Shown: positions 41,380 through 51,044 of the stretch, piece after piece
Position numbering within the stretch: the first letter of the stretch is position 1
Layout: each line of letters opens with the position of its first letter
Assembly: GCA_016712405.1 (NCBI GenBank)
Contig: JADJRD010000003.1
Coordinates: forward strand, 238,501-302,500
Direction: 5' to 3'
Length of the DNA: 64,000 nt
DNA from: Cellvibrio sp.
GTDB lineage: Bacteria > Pseudomonadota > Gammaproteobacteria > Pseudomonadales > Cellvibrionaceae
The notes under the pieces: model-generated
Database searches by the model: none
What the model was told of the DNA's origin: nothing
What the model saw: the letters and a program-made list of their open reading frames with translations, nothing else
Program-made: the position numbers and the translations under genes

Positions 41380-43266
41380 TTAGGCGATTAAAGGCACAAC
41401 AGTGCCATCAAATATAAAACTGCCATCAATACAATAATATTCCAATTGTGTTGCCAGCATTGGTTTTGCGTACATAAAGCCTTGCGCTTGATCACAGCCT
41501 TGAGTCAGTAACCAATCTGCTTGGCATTGATTTTCGACCCCCTCTGCAATAACAACCATTTGCATATTGTGTGCTAAACCTATGATGGTTTTGGCGATGG
41601 CAGCATCATTAACGTCATCGTGAATGTCGTGAATAAAGCTGCGGTCAATTTTTAATTTTTGGATGGGGAATCGTTGTAGGTAAGCTAGCGATGAATAGCC
41701 AGTGCCAAAATCATCAATTGCGATATGCATGCCCATCTCTTTTAATTGATTCATTTGATTAATGGTTTCGTTGGCATGTTCCATTGCGCAACTTTCGGTA
41801 ATTTCCAGTTCAATATGCTCGGGGTGCAAATCCAAAGCGAATAAAATCATGGCAACTTTTTCTGGGAAATTTTTCTGTCTGAACTGGCGCGGTGATAAAT
41901 TGATAGCCACTTTGCCAACCTGAATTCCACGAGTTAACCAATCTTTTTGTTGGCGACAAGCTTCGCGTAATACCCATTCACCCAAAGGAACGATCAAGCC
42001 GGTTTCTTCGGCAAGCGCAATAAAATGCGCAGGTGAAACCAAACCGCGATCGGGATGCTGCCAGCGGACTAAGGCTTCAACGCCGATCATTTTATTGGTG
42101 CGTAAATCCATTTGGGGCTGATAGTGAAGCACTAATTGATTGAGTTCAATTGCGCGTCGTAAATCGTTTTCCAATAATAAAAAATTTACCGCTGTCGCAT
42201 TCATACCTTTGGTATAAAACTGACAATTATTTTTACCCGCCTCTTTGGCTTTATACATGGCGATATCAGCATTTTTTAACAATTCATCTGTGTCTTTTCC
42301 ATCGTCAGGAAAAACGCTGACGCCAATACTGACTGTGGTGCTAATCGAGTGATTATTCACGTCAATGGGTGAAGCCAAGGTTGAGAGTAATTTGTTGGAA
42401 ACTTGAAATACATCATTCATATCTTGAATGCCTTCAAGCACTATCACAAATTCATCACCACCCAAACGTGCCACTGTATCCATGTCGCGTACAGCTTCGT
42501 TTAATCGCATTGCAATAGCTTTTAGTAAAATATCGCCAGCATCATGCCCTAAGCTGTCGTTGATAATTTTGAATCGGTCTATGTCTAATAACATCAATGC
42601 AACTTTGCAATTGCTGCGGCGAGCTCTAGCCAGACCATGATAAATCCGATCATAAAATAATGAGCGATTAGGAAGTGCGGTGAGAGAATCATGAAATGCC
42701 ATAAAGTTTAACCGCGATTGCTGTTCACGAAGTGCATGTTCTGCCATTTTACGCTCGGTAATATCAGTGCCAATAGTGCAAACACCCAAGGTTTCGTTAT
42801 CTTGATTACGCAATGGGAATTTAGTGATGAGATAGCTGTGTAGGCTCCCATCTTTGTGCATTAAATCCAGCTCTAGCTCGTAAGTTTGTTGTTTGTGTTG
42901 GGCGGCAAGATCAATATCCCACATGGACTGGGCAATATCTTGGGGGTAGACATCAAAGACATTTTTACCAATAAATCCACCTTCATCGATATTGGCCAGA
43001 TATCGGAAATGATCACTGGCAAGAATGACATTACCATTGAGATCTTTGACGGAAATGAGTGTGGGGGAATATCGAAGAATGGCATTTAGATAGGTTTCGC
43101 TAATGCCTAATGCCTGTTCGGCTTCTTGAAACTGCTTGGTGTATTCTTCAATCAGGTCTGTCATTTGGCTGTTTTGTTGAAAATCAGCATGAGACAAAAG
43201 CTGTCGAAATTGTTTAAGTAGATCGGTAGCAGACGGATTCATCTGCCGATTATTTTTATAATGCAT
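41380..43266 (-). CDS. PAS-GGDEF-EAL cyclic-di-GMP protein
   Basis: 628 residues. A PAS domain at about 60-172 (AILRYSPTLISVKDLNGNVILASDHFRYLANI), a GGDEF domain with intact active site RLGGDEF at about 267-273, and an EAL domain with intact motif EALVRW at 397 and DDFGTGYSSLAYLQRFPI. Both diguanylate cyclase and phosphodiesterase sites look competent. It has no membrane segment and is cytosolic. ATG 43266 or the codon for residue 9 could start it. Confidence 0.9.
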   Translation of the reverse strand: MHYKNNRQMNPSATDLLKQFRQLLSHADFQQNSQMTDLIEEYTKQFQEAEQALGISETYLNAILRYSPTLISVKDLNGNVILASDHFRYLANIDEGGFIGKNVFDVYPQDIAQSMWDIDLAAQHKQQTYELELDLMHKDGSLHSYLITKFPLRNQDNETLGVCTIGTDITERKMAEHALREQQSRLNFMAFHDSLTALPNRSLFYDRIYHGLARARRSNCKVALMLLDIDRFKIINDSLGHDAGDILLKAIAMRLNEAVRDMDTVARLGGDEFVIVLEGIQDMNDVFQVSNKLLSTLASPIDVNNHSISTTVSIGVSVFPDDGKDTDELLKNADIAMYKAKEAGKNNCQFYTKGMNATAVNFLLLENDLRRAIELNQLVLHYQPQMDLRTNKMIGVEALVRWQHPDRGLVSPAHFIALAEETGLIVPLGEWVLREACRQQKDWLTRGIQVGKVAINLSPRQFRQKNFPEKVAMILFALDLHPEHIELEITESCAMEHANETINQMNQLKEMGMHIAIDDFGTGYSSLAYLQRFPIQKLKIDRSFIHDIHDDVNDAAIAKTIIGLAHNMQMVVIAEGVENQCQADWLLTQGCDQAQGFMYAKPMLATQLEYYCIDGSFIFDGTVVPLIA

Positions 43267-43617
43267 AGTCGCTCAACTTTGGTAACTTCCCCTCGAAAGG
43301 AGAATCACTGACAACGTTTTTTAAAAACAGTGAAAACCTGAGCGGCATCCAGCCAGTCTTATATTTTTTTTGCATCATAATGAAATAAATCTGCTGTGTC
43401 TGTAATAAAAAACGGTCTTTTACGACTTTTTAGGTAAATTGAGGTCATATCTTCAGGTTTTAGATAAAGCCCAGAGTCTCATATTGTAATAATGAATTAT
43501 GTGCCAGCTAATGTCTATGCTTGAATTTATAAGTTGCCTCTTGGCTGGATAATCCGTTCTATTCATCTACATTTATTAGAAGTTTCTGTTTAGTTGTGGT
43601 TTTCATGTGGGGGCGCT
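43267..43617. other. 351-base intergenic region between divergent genes
   Basis: AT-rich spacer between the PAS-GGDEF-EAL gene and the STAS-like gene. I see no gene, convincing -10/-35 pair or known RNA motif; only A/T tracts (e.g. around 43367-43375). It must hold both divergent promoters. Confidence 0.5.
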
Positions 43618-44262
43618 ATGCGCAACACGGTTCCCTTTATCGGTGAAGGGCAAATATCTCGCGAAGATTCCGAGCAATCAGCGCGAAAACGTCAATCAGG
43701 CAAACTGATCGATGAGGTTATTGCAGATGCTTCCGCTGAAAGCAGTTGGGATGATGTTGTGCCTGAAACCTGGAGTGGTAACCGTTCCAAAGCCTTGCGT
43801 CCTTCACCGGGTGTGCGTAAACCGATTGTACCGCAGTCCTTGGGTAAGCAATTGGTTCAGGGTGCGAATAAGACCAGTGCCAAAGTCCCCATCTATGCTC
43901 CCGATAATTATTTAACTTCCGGTAAGGCGCTGGATGCTTTTGTCGATTGGGTGCCCATAAATAGCGGGCATGGGCTGCGAATCAATATGACGGGGTGTAT
44001 AGCTAACAATCTGCGTAGCGAGTGGAAAAGGCTATTGGATGAGACAGCAACCAGTAACGCCAGTGAGTTTGAATTTAATTTGACCGCGACTCCCATACTC
44101 ACTATGACCGGTCTGGGTATGCTACTGCTGTTCAAGGAGCGAAAATCCTTGACCAATATAGATGCTATTAAACTCTGTAATTGCAACGAGGATGTCTGGC
44201 AGCTACTCAATTGGACAGGTATGGAAAAGTTTTTTGTGATTAAAAAGGGCGGTAATTTCTAA
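43618..44262 (+). CDS. STAS-like domain protein
   Basis: 214 residues. The N-terminal half (residues 1-100) is polar and disordered-looking. The C-terminal half resembles a STAS/anti-anti-sigma fold: ALDAFVDWVPINSGHGLRINMTG, EFEFNLTATPILTMTGLGMLLLFKE (the phosphorylation-site strand-helix; Thr/Ser rather than a clear DS), AIKLCNCNEDVWQLLNWTGMEKFFVI. GGGGG precedes ATG 43618. It sits between a c-di-GMP gene and queE; a signalling role is inferred. Confidence 0.55.
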   Translation: MRNTVPFIGEGQISREDSEQSARKRQSGKLIDEVIADASAESSWDDVVPETWSGNRSKALRPSPGVRKPIVPQSLGKQLVQGANKTSAKVPIYAPDNYLTSGKALDAFVDWVPINSGHGLRINMTGCIANNLRSEWKRLLDETATSNASEFEFNLTATPILTMTGLGMLLLFKERKSLTNIDAIKLCNCNEDVWQLLNWTGMEKFFVIKKGGNF

Positions 44263-44333
44263 TTTTTTATTGGGTAGGCAGTGAAAGCCTGCTCAAGTAA
44301 ACTGTCGGCCTCACTTCAACCTCGTCCTTGCTC

Positions 44334-44984
44334 ATGTCCAATCCTGATTTAAAGATCACTGAAATTTTCTACTCCTTACAAGGTGAAGCCAATACGATCG
44401 GCTTGCCTACAGTATTTGTGCGTTTAACGGGTTGTCCCTTACGTTGCGGATATTGCGACTCCGAATACGCTTTTTATGGTGGTGAGCGTATGTCGATTGA
44501 AGCAATACTCGACAAGGTGGCCGCTTATCAACCGCGGTATGTGTGTGTAACCGGTGGTGAGCCGCTTGCGCAACGTGAGTGCCTGAATCTATTGGTTGCA
44601 CTTTGTGATGCGGGTTATCACGTTTCTTTGGAAACCAGTGGTGCCATGCCTATTGAACAGGTCGACAGTCGCGTAAGTCGAGTGATGGATTTGAAAACAC
44701 CAGGCTCTGGTGAGGTGGGGCGTAATCTCTGGGATAACCTGCAACATTTGAAGCAGCATGATCAAATTAAATTTGTGATTTGTGATCGTGCCGATTATGA
44801 GTGGGCCAGGTTTGAGATGGATAAACACCAGCTTGCATCCAAAGTGAACGACATATTGTTTTCGCCCAGTTTCAGCCAACTAAAACCGCTGGATTTGGCT
44901 GAGTGGATTTTGGCAGATAATTTACCAGTTCGTTTTCAATTGCAGTTGCATAAACTCTTGTGGAATGACGTACCGGGCCATTAA
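44334..44984 (+). CDS. queE: 7-carboxy-7-deazaguanine synthase QueE
   Basis: 216 residues. Radical-SAM enzyme in queuosine synthesis, converting 6-carboxytetrahydropterin to 7-carboxy-7-deazaguanine. KITEIFYSLQGEANTIGLPTVFVRLTGCPLRCGYCD shows the CxxxCxxC cluster motif; YVCVTGGEPLAQ and LETSGA are SAM-binding. QueC follows after 30 bases. Confidence 0.96.
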   Translation: MSNPDLKITEIFYSLQGEANTIGLPTVFVRLTGCPLRCGYCDSEYAFYGGERMSIEAILDKVAAYQPRYVCVTGGEPLAQRECLNLLVALCDAGYHVSLETSGAMPIEQVDSRVSRVMDLKTPGSGEVGRNLWDNLQHLKQHDQIKFVICDRADYEWARFEMDKHQLASKVNDILFSPSFSQLKPLDLAEWILADNLPVRFQLQLHKLLWNDVPGH

Positions 44985-45014
44985 ATTTTTGTATTTTTTG
45001 TGAAGAGATTTTTC

Positions 45015-45701
45015 ATGCGATCAACCCAACCTAAAGCGGTAGTATTAATTTCTGGCGGTTTGGATTCCACAACGGTTTTAGCGATTGCCAAGAGTCAAGG
45101 TTATGACTGTTATACCTTGAGCTTTGATTATGGTCAGCGACATAAAGCAGAATTATTGGCTGCAGAGCGCACGGCTAAATCACTCGGCAGTTCACAGCAT
45201 AAAGTTATCAAGTTGGATCTGCGTAGTATTGGAGGTTCCGCGTTAACGGATGATCATATCGATGTGCCTGAAGAAGAAACGCAAGGGATTCCTGTGACCT
45301 ATGTTCCGGCGCGCAACACGATTTTTTTATCCATCGCTTTGGGTTGGGCTGAAGTATTGCAAGCGCAATATATTTTTGTGGGCGTTAACGCAGTGGATTA
45401 TTCCGGGTACCCGGATTGTCGTCCTGAATATATTCAAGCTTTTGAACAAATGGCCAATTTGGCAACCAAGGCCGGAGTCGAAGGAAAAAAATTATCGGTG
45501 CAAACACCGCTCATGAAACTCAGTAAGTCCGATATTGTTCGATGGGGATTGGAACTGGGTGTTGATTACAGTTTGACGGTGTCTTGTTATCAGGCGGATG
45601 ATCAAGGTCGAGCTTGCGGTAGATGTGATTCATGCCGTTTGCGAAAACAAGGTTTTTTGCAGGCGGATGTGAATGATCCGACGATTTACAAATCCTGCTG
45701 A
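45015..45701 (+). CDS. queC: 7-cyano-7-deazaguanine synthase QueC
   Basis: 228 residues. ATP-dependent conversion of CDG to preQ0. PP-loop LISGGLDSTTVLAIA near the N-terminus, FDYGQRHKAELLAAERTAKSLG, TYVPARNTIFLSIALGWAE, and the zinc site CYQADDQGRACGRCDSCRLR. Start ATG 45015 with GAAGAG upstream is preferred over an in-frame GTG at 45000. Confidence 0.96.
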   Translation: MRSTQPKAVVLISGGLDSTTVLAIAKSQGYDCYTLSFDYGQRHKAELLAAERTAKSLGSSQHKVIKLDLRSIGGSALTDDHIDVPEEETQGIPVTYVPARNTIFLSIALGWAEVLQAQYIFVGVNAVDYSGYPDCRPEYIQAFEQMANLATKAGVEGKKLSVQTPLMKLSKSDIVRWGLELGVDYSLTVSCYQADDQGRACGRCDSCRLRKQGFLQADVNDPTIYKSC

Positions 45702-45716
45702 GATTGGTTAACAGCC

Positions 45717-48473
45717 CTATTGAGGTTTGTTATTAAGGATGTTGAGTTGTTGTTCAAATACATCAATCGGTGCGGGTTTGCCGAAATAATATCCTTGGAA
45801 TTTTTTGCAGCCGTTTTCCAATAAATAATGTTTTTGTTCTTCGGTTTCTACGCCTTCAGCCAGTACCTCTAATTCCATGTTCTGTGCCATTGCAATAATC
45901 GTACGCACAATGACTCGATCATTGGGGTCGGTTGAAATATCACGAACAAAGGATTGATCAATTTTGAGTTGATCCAGAGGCAGCTTTTTTAAATAGGACA
46001 ATGACGAATAACCAATACCAAAATCGTCCATTGCAAATTGCAGTTTGTTCGATTTAATGCTGTGCATTTTCTCAATGCTCTGTTCAATGTTTTGTAAAAG
46101 CGATCCTTCAGTCAGCTCCAGTGTTAATAAATGCGGATCAATATCCATCTCTTTTACGATGCTCAGCGTGTGCAGTACAAAATCTTTTTGATTAAATTGA
46201 ACCGGGCTGACATTGACTGCTAACTTCAATGGTTCGAAGCCTTGCATAGATTTCCATTTCCGCAATTGTTTGCAAGCCATTATCAACACCTTTTGCCCTA
46301 TGGCGATGATGAGACCGGTTTGTTCTGCAACGGGAATAAAATCAGCAGGTGATATCATGCCTTTGGTTGGGTGTATCCATCGAAGTAATAATTCAGCACC
46401 AATCGCTATGCCATTCTCATTGACCTGAATTTGATAATAAGGAACCAGTTGGTCGTCTTTTTCCAAGGCTTCGCGTAAATCATTTTCAATGGAGCTACGT
46501 GCTTCCATTTTCAATTGCATGGTGGGGTCAAAAAAACGAATGGCATTGCGTCCACTGTCTTTTGCTTGATACATGGCAAGATCGGCATGGCGCAATAAGT
46601 CTTCAATACTACGCTGCTTGCCCTGAAAAATACTGACGCCAATACTGATAGTGCAGTAGTGTACGGAGTTTTCAAGAGAGTAGGGAAGATTTACGAGCGA
46701 ATGCAATTCTTCTGCACGTTTTTTAGCTTCGACGGCTGCAATCTCAGAGTCTCTTCCGAGATTCTCAAAAATGACAACAAATTCATCTCCACCCAATCGA
46801 GCTGCTAAATCGCTGCTGCGAATAATACTGCTGATTCGCTGAGATACTAACACTAACAACTGATCACCAATATGGTGACCACGCGAATCATTCAAAAATT
46901 TGAAATGATCAATGTCGATAAAAAGAATCGCGGAAAATTGCTGATTTCGCTCGCTGTGTGCGGCGATAATTTGCAAGCGTTCTTGTAGTAATCGTCGGTT
47001 AGGCAACTTGGTGAGCGGGTCGTAAAATGCAAGGTTAAATATTTTTTCCTGATCCTCCGCTTTACGAATTTCTCCGCCAATTCGATTGGCATAGATTTTT
47101 AGCAAAGATTGTAATTGCGATGTTATAGGAATGGGCTTGGTGCTGAGTGCGATTAATATCCCAATCGAACTTCCTTGAATATTTTGAATTGCTATGCCGA
47201 TATAGCTTTCAATTTTTGCATGCTGCAGCATGGCATCTTGAGGATAAAGTTGTTGGACGTTTTGGGTAATAAAGCAAAATGAATTTTCCATCACATTATC
47301 ACAAGGTGTGCCATCCAGCTTGTAGGTAAAATTGGGCTTTAATTGATTGTGAGAGAGATAGGTGTGAGTAGTGGCGGTCGATTGATCTTCATTCACCATG
47401 CTGATCATGACGTGATCAGCATCAAGAGCTTCGGCTAGAGAATTTAGCAGTGAAATAAAAAAATCCGAGGTGCTTGCTGAGTCAACAGCTGCAGATGCCA
47501 GCGCATGATTGAGATTTTCAAGTTCATTTTTATGGATCTCTTGATCTTGATGCAATTTTGACAGTTGATCACTGCGGTCAAGGATTTCACTGTGCGTCGC
47601 TGCGATCATCATGCTGAGTAATGTCATGGTGAAGATATAAATCCAAATAACCCAATAGCTGAGATGCAGATTTGAAAAAACAAATGGCCCCGTGCCCTGA
47701 GTTGTCGCCCAGATGGCAATAAAACTAAAACAAAGACTGCTGAGTCCGCCGCCCATTAAACCAAAAGAAAGTGTTGCCCATGTCACTGCTGCAAACGTAA
47801 TAAAAACTATGGGCAGTGCGTTGCCACTGTCAAATTGATTTAAAGGAAAACAAATTAATCCCGTAATCATGATCAACATCGCAAAGACAAATATTTCAGT
47901 TGTGTCTTTGTTGAAAATTTTTAGGCTATTGATTGATAGGTTGGCTAAAAGGGGTGCAGCTAAAAAAACACCAAGGCTGTCGCCCATCCACCAGGCTGTA
48001 ATTACTTTTAAATATTGATCGAAATGAAATCCGTGTTGAATGGCCAGTGCGCTGCCACCAATAACGGCGGGTATAGTCATGCTAAGTGCAGAAATGAAAA
48101 CAAATTTGATTGCAGTATATTTGTGTAAACGATAGAGATTGCATTGCCAATATCGAAACAAAAGTAATGCGACAAATGGACCCAGGCTGTTACCTGCAGC
48201 GATGAACAGGTTTACCAAGGCGTTAGCATTTGTCAGCATATTAATGCTAAAGGCCGCTACAAAAATTCCTGGCAGTAATTTCCAGTCCCATCGGTAAAGT
48301 GCAGCGACCGCAATGCCGCTTGGTAACCAGAAAAGAGTGACTTGATCAGCCGAGAAGGGAACGCTGAGCCCGAGCCATGCGCCTAATATATAAAGGCAAA
48401 AAACCAACGCATTTTTGGCTACAAGATCCAAAGTCGGTGATGGTTTCGTGATCAAACTGATTTGATTTGGCAT
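45717..48473 (-). CDS. MASE1-GAF-GGDEF-EAL cyclic-di-GMP protein
   Basis: 918 residues. An N-terminal MASE1 membrane sensor with about 8 helices (LGLSVPFSADQVTLFWLPSGIAVAALYRWDW) up to about residue 300, a short coiled coil, a GAF domain at about 335-475, GGDEF with intact RLGGDEF near 559-565, and EAL starting ELLLRW near 694 with DDFGIGYSSLSYLKKLPL. The EAL triplet reads ELL, a variant often still active. The start ATG 48473 removes a non-conserved 7-residue extension. Confidence 0.9.
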   Translation of the reverse strand: MPNQISLITKPSPTLDLVAKNALVFCLYILGAWLGLSVPFSADQVTLFWLPSGIAVAALYRWDWKLLPGIFVAAFSINMLTNANALVNLFIAAGNSLGPFVALLLFRYWQCNLYRLHKYTAIKFVFISALSMTIPAVIGGSALAIQHGFHFDQYLKVITAWWMGDSLGVFLAAPLLANLSINSLKIFNKDTTEIFVFAMLIMITGLICFPLNQFDSGNALPIVFITFAAVTWATLSFGLMGGGLSSLCFSFIAIWATTQGTGPFVFSNLHLSYWVIWIYIFTMTLLSMMIAATHSEILDRSDQLSKLHQDQEIHKNELENLNHALASAAVDSASTSDFFISLLNSLAEALDADHVMISMVNEDQSTATTHTYLSHNQLKPNFTYKLDGTPCDNVMENSFCFITQNVQQLYPQDAMLQHAKIESYIGIAIQNIQGSSIGILIALSTKPIPITSQLQSLLKIYANRIGGEIRKAEDQEKIFNLAFYDPLTKLPNRRLLQERLQIIAAHSERNQQFSAILFIDIDHFKFLNDSRGHHIGDQLLVLVSQRISSIIRSSDLAARLGGDEFVVIFENLGRDSEIAAVEAKKRAEELHSLVNLPYSLENSVHYCTISIGVSIFQGKQRSIEDLLRHADLAMYQAKDSGRNAIRFFDPTMQLKMEARSSIENDLREALEKDDQLVPYYQIQVNENGIAIGAELLLRWIHPTKGMISPADFIPVAEQTGLIIAIGQKVLIMACKQLRKWKSMQGFEPLKLAVNVSPVQFNQKDFVLHTLSIVKEMDIDPHLLTLELTEGSLLQNIEQSIEKMHSIKSNKLQFAMDDFGIGYSSLSYLKKLPLDQLKIDQSFVRDISTDPNDRVIVRTIIAMAQNMELEVLAEGVETEEQKHYLLENGCKKFQGYYFGKPAPIDVFEQQLNILNNKPQ

Positions 48474-48571
48474 AAACAAACTGTCTTGGCGCAATATTTG
48501 GGTTTAAGCATAGAAGAAATTGGCTGATTTGGGTGCTTAGTTGATCACTGAAGAGCCTCTAGAAAAAATTC

Positions 48572-48599
48572 TTGTTTTTTCGAGTTAAAACAGTATCAT
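48572..48599 (+). promoter_or_regulatory. Candidate promoter of the tRNA-Lys pair
   Basis: TTGTTT, 16-base spacer, TATCAT, then a GC-rich discriminator (ACGCGCCTCGCG) just before the first tRNA-Lys. Confidence 0.45.
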
Positions 48600-48615
48600 A
48601 CGCGCCTCGCGTTTG

Positions 48616-48691
48616 GGGTCGTTAGCTCAGTCGGTAGAGCAGTTGGCTTTTAACCAATTGGTCGCAGGTTCGAATCCCGCACGACCCACCA
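48616..48691 (+). tRNA. tRNA-Lys (TTT), copy 1
   Basis: 76 nucleotides with encoded CCA. Acceptor arms GGGTCGT / ACGACCC pair, D-arm AGCTCAGTCGGTAGAGC, anticodon loop CTTTTAA with TTT, T-loop GTTCGAATC. Confidence 0.97.
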
Positions 48692-48718
48692 CTTACGCAT
48701 TGTTATATCCCCCCTTCA

Positions 48719-48794
48719 GGGTCGTTAGCTCAGTCGGTAGAGCAGTTGGCTTTTAACCAATTGGTCGCAGGTTCGAATCCCGCACGACCCACCA
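48719..48794 (+). tRNA. tRNA-Lys (TTT), copy 2
   Basis: Identical over all 76 nucleotides to copy 1, 27 bases downstream, so a recent or conversion-maintained tandem duplication. Confidence 0.97.
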
Positions 48795-48918
48795 TTTATT
48801 CCTTCTTCTGAGAATTTGCTTTTTAATCTCTCGGGCTACAACTGATAGAATCGCCTGATTCTTAAATGTTCGGTTTGTCTGCTGCTTCTCGTCTGCCAAT
48901 ATTTCTGTAGGGTTATCT

Positions 48919-49989
48919 ATGTCTGCTTCCAATACTTCTCCTATGAGCGCTGTTCAAATCGAATCTCTGCAAGAGATTGTGAAACAGCATTTGGCTAAAA
49001 TTTCTGTGAAAGCGGAAGCTAATCCTGAAGTTAATGCGTTTTATAAAGAAAAAATTCGACGCTTGCTCAAAGAGCACAACGCTGTATTGGTCGCGCACTA
49101 TTACACAGATCCACTGGTGCAGGCATTGGCTGAAGAAACCGGCGGTTGTGTATCGGATTCATTGGAAATGGCGCGATTTGGCAAGAATCATTCGGCGGAA
49201 ACCTTGATTGTCGCTGGTGTGAAATTTATGGGCGAGACAGCAAAAATCCTGACTCCGGAAAAGCGTGTGTTGATGCCCACTCTTGAAGCAACCTGCTCTT
49301 TGGATTTGGGGTGCCCTGCTGATCAATTCTCTGATTTTTGTGATGCCAATGCGGATCGTACTGTAGTGGTTTATGCCAACACATCAGCCGCTGTGAAAGC
49401 GCGTGCTGATTGGGTGGTGACCTCCAGTATTGCTCTTGATGTGGTGGATTATCTGGATAAACAAGGTAAAAAAATTCTTTGGGCGCCTGATAAACATTTG
49501 GGTTCTTATGTACAACAGAAAACCGGTGCGGATGTCTTGCTATGGGACGGTGCCTGCATTGTTCATGAAGAATTCAAAGCAAAAGGTGTTGAAGATTTAA
49601 TGCGTCTTTATCCTGATTCAGCAGTCTTGGTTCACCCTGAATCACCCAAAGCTGTAGTGGATTTAGCTGATGTGGTGGGTTCAACCTCACAATTGATCAA
49701 AGCGGCACAAACACTCCCTAATAAAGAGTTTATTGTGGCAACCGATCAGGGCATTTTTTACAAAATGCAGCAGTTAAATCCTGACAAGGTTTTCCACATT
49801 GCTCCCACCGCTGGTAGTGGTGCAACCTGCCGTTCTTGTGCCAACTGCCCTTGGATGGCGATGAACTCACTGGAGGCGCTGGCTAATGTATTTGAACAAA
49901 AAGACAACGAAATTTTTGTTGATTCCGAATTGGGGCGTAAAGCGATGATTCCGTTGCAGCGCATGTTGGATTTTCGAAAAGCCCAATAA
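48919..49989 (+). CDS. nadA: Quinolinate synthase NadA
   Basis: 356 residues. Condenses iminoaspartate with dihydroxyacetone phosphate in NAD synthesis. Cysteine ligands of the 4Fe-4S cluster are seen in VAHYYTDPLVQALAEETGGCVSDSL, TCSLDLGCPA and SGATCRSCANCPWMAMN. The ribosome binding site AGGG precedes the ATG. It follows the tRNA-Lys pair, as in pseudomonads. Confidence 0.96.
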   Translation: MSASNTSPMSAVQIESLQEIVKQHLAKISVKAEANPEVNAFYKEKIRRLLKEHNAVLVAHYYTDPLVQALAEETGGCVSDSLEMARFGKNHSAETLIVAGVKFMGETAKILTPEKRVLMPTLEATCSLDLGCPADQFSDFCDANADRTVVVYANTSAAVKARADWVVTSSIALDVVDYLDKQGKKILWAPDKHLGSYVQQKTGADVLLWDGACIVHEEFKAKGVEDLMRLYPDSAVLVHPESPKAVVDLADVVGSTSQLIKAAQTLPNKEFIVATDQGIFYKMQQLNPDKVFHIAPTAGSGATCRSCANCPWMAMNSLEALANVFEQKDNEIFVDSELGRKAMIPLQRMLDFRKAQ

Positions 49990-50125
49990 CAATTAGGGTC
50001 CAGCGGATTGGTGAGGGTTATTCTGATGGCGGTTGTGGTGAATAGCCCTTGTCTGCCCATCCTGCACTCAGTACCATGTCGCCTCATTTTTAACTAATTT
50101 ATTTTAACGTTCGCTGGAGTCGTCA

Positions 50126-51016
50126 ATGATTCAAGGCAGTATGGTTGCCCTTATTACCCCGATGCATGCAGATGGTTCACTCGATTGGCCCGCGTTGCAC
50201 AAGTTGGTGGATTGGCATTTACAAGAAGGTACTCACGCAATAGTGGCAGTGGGGACTACTGGTGAATCGGCAACTTTGAATGTTGATGAGCATTTGGCTG
50301 TGATCAAAGCTGTGGTTGACCAAGTGAATGGCCGTGTTCCGGTGATAGCGGGTACCGGTGCTAACTCGACATCAGAAGCTGTTGAATGGACTCAGGCAGC
50401 AAAAGATCGTGGCGCTGATGCGTGTTTATTAGTGACGCCTTATTACAACAAACCTACTCAGGAAGGTTTGTTTCTACATCATGAATTTATCGCCCGACAA
50501 GTGGCAATTCCCCAATATCTTTATAACGTTCCTGGTCGTACTGGTGTGGATATGAAGCCGGAAACGGCTTTACGCTTGGCGAAAGTCAAAAATATTGCAG
50601 GAATTAAAGAAGCAACAGGCGATTTGGAGCGGGCAAAACTACTTATAGATCAAGCGCCTGCGAGCTTTGCTGTTATCTCGGGTGATGATGCCACTGCAGT
50701 CGATTTAATTCTTTTAGGTGGCAAAGGGGATATTTCTGTCACTGCCAATGTCGTACCTGCGGCTATTGCACGTATGTGTGATTTGGCACTGGCGGGTAAG
50801 GTGGCGGAAGCAAGGGCGATCAATGATCAGCTTATGCCGTTACACACCGCCATGTTTGTTGAATCCAATCCAATTCCGGTGAAGTGGGCGGTTGAATATC
50901 TGGGTTTAATTGAATCGGGTATTCGTTTGCCACTGACACCTTTGGCTGAGTCTTTTCGAGCTCAAGTTCGAGCGGCGGTAGATGCAACAGGTTACGCGCA
51001 CAAGCAGTCCATATAA
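50126..51016 (+). CDS. dapA: 4-hydroxy-tetrahydrodipicolinate synthase
   Basis: DapA, 296 residues, makes HTPA from pyruvate and aspartate semialdehyde for lysine and peptidoglycan. GSMVALITPMHADGSLDWPAL, VGTTGESATL, LLVTPYYNKPTQEGL and YNVPGRTGVD are signatures; the Schiff-base Lys is in IAGIKEATGD. The ATG follows CTGGAG. Confidence 0.97.
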   Translation: MIQGSMVALITPMHADGSLDWPALHKLVDWHLQEGTHAIVAVGTTGESATLNVDEHLAVIKAVVDQVNGRVPVIAGTGANSTSEAVEWTQAAKDRGADACLLVTPYYNKPTQEGLFLHHEFIARQVAIPQYLYNVPGRTGVDMKPETALRLAKVKNIAGIKEATGDLERAKLLIDQAPASFAVISGDDATAVDLILLGGKGDISVTANVVPAAIARMCDLALAGKVAEARAINDQLMPLHTAMFVESNPIPVKWAVEYLGLIESGIRLPLTPLAESFRAQVRAAVDATGYAHKQSI

Positions 51017-51044
51017 TCCTAATGAATGAGTGTTGAATATCAGA

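Noticed and set aside
44263..44333. preQ1 riboswitch before queE
   Set aside because: No preQ1 aptamer pattern could be found in the 71-base leader.
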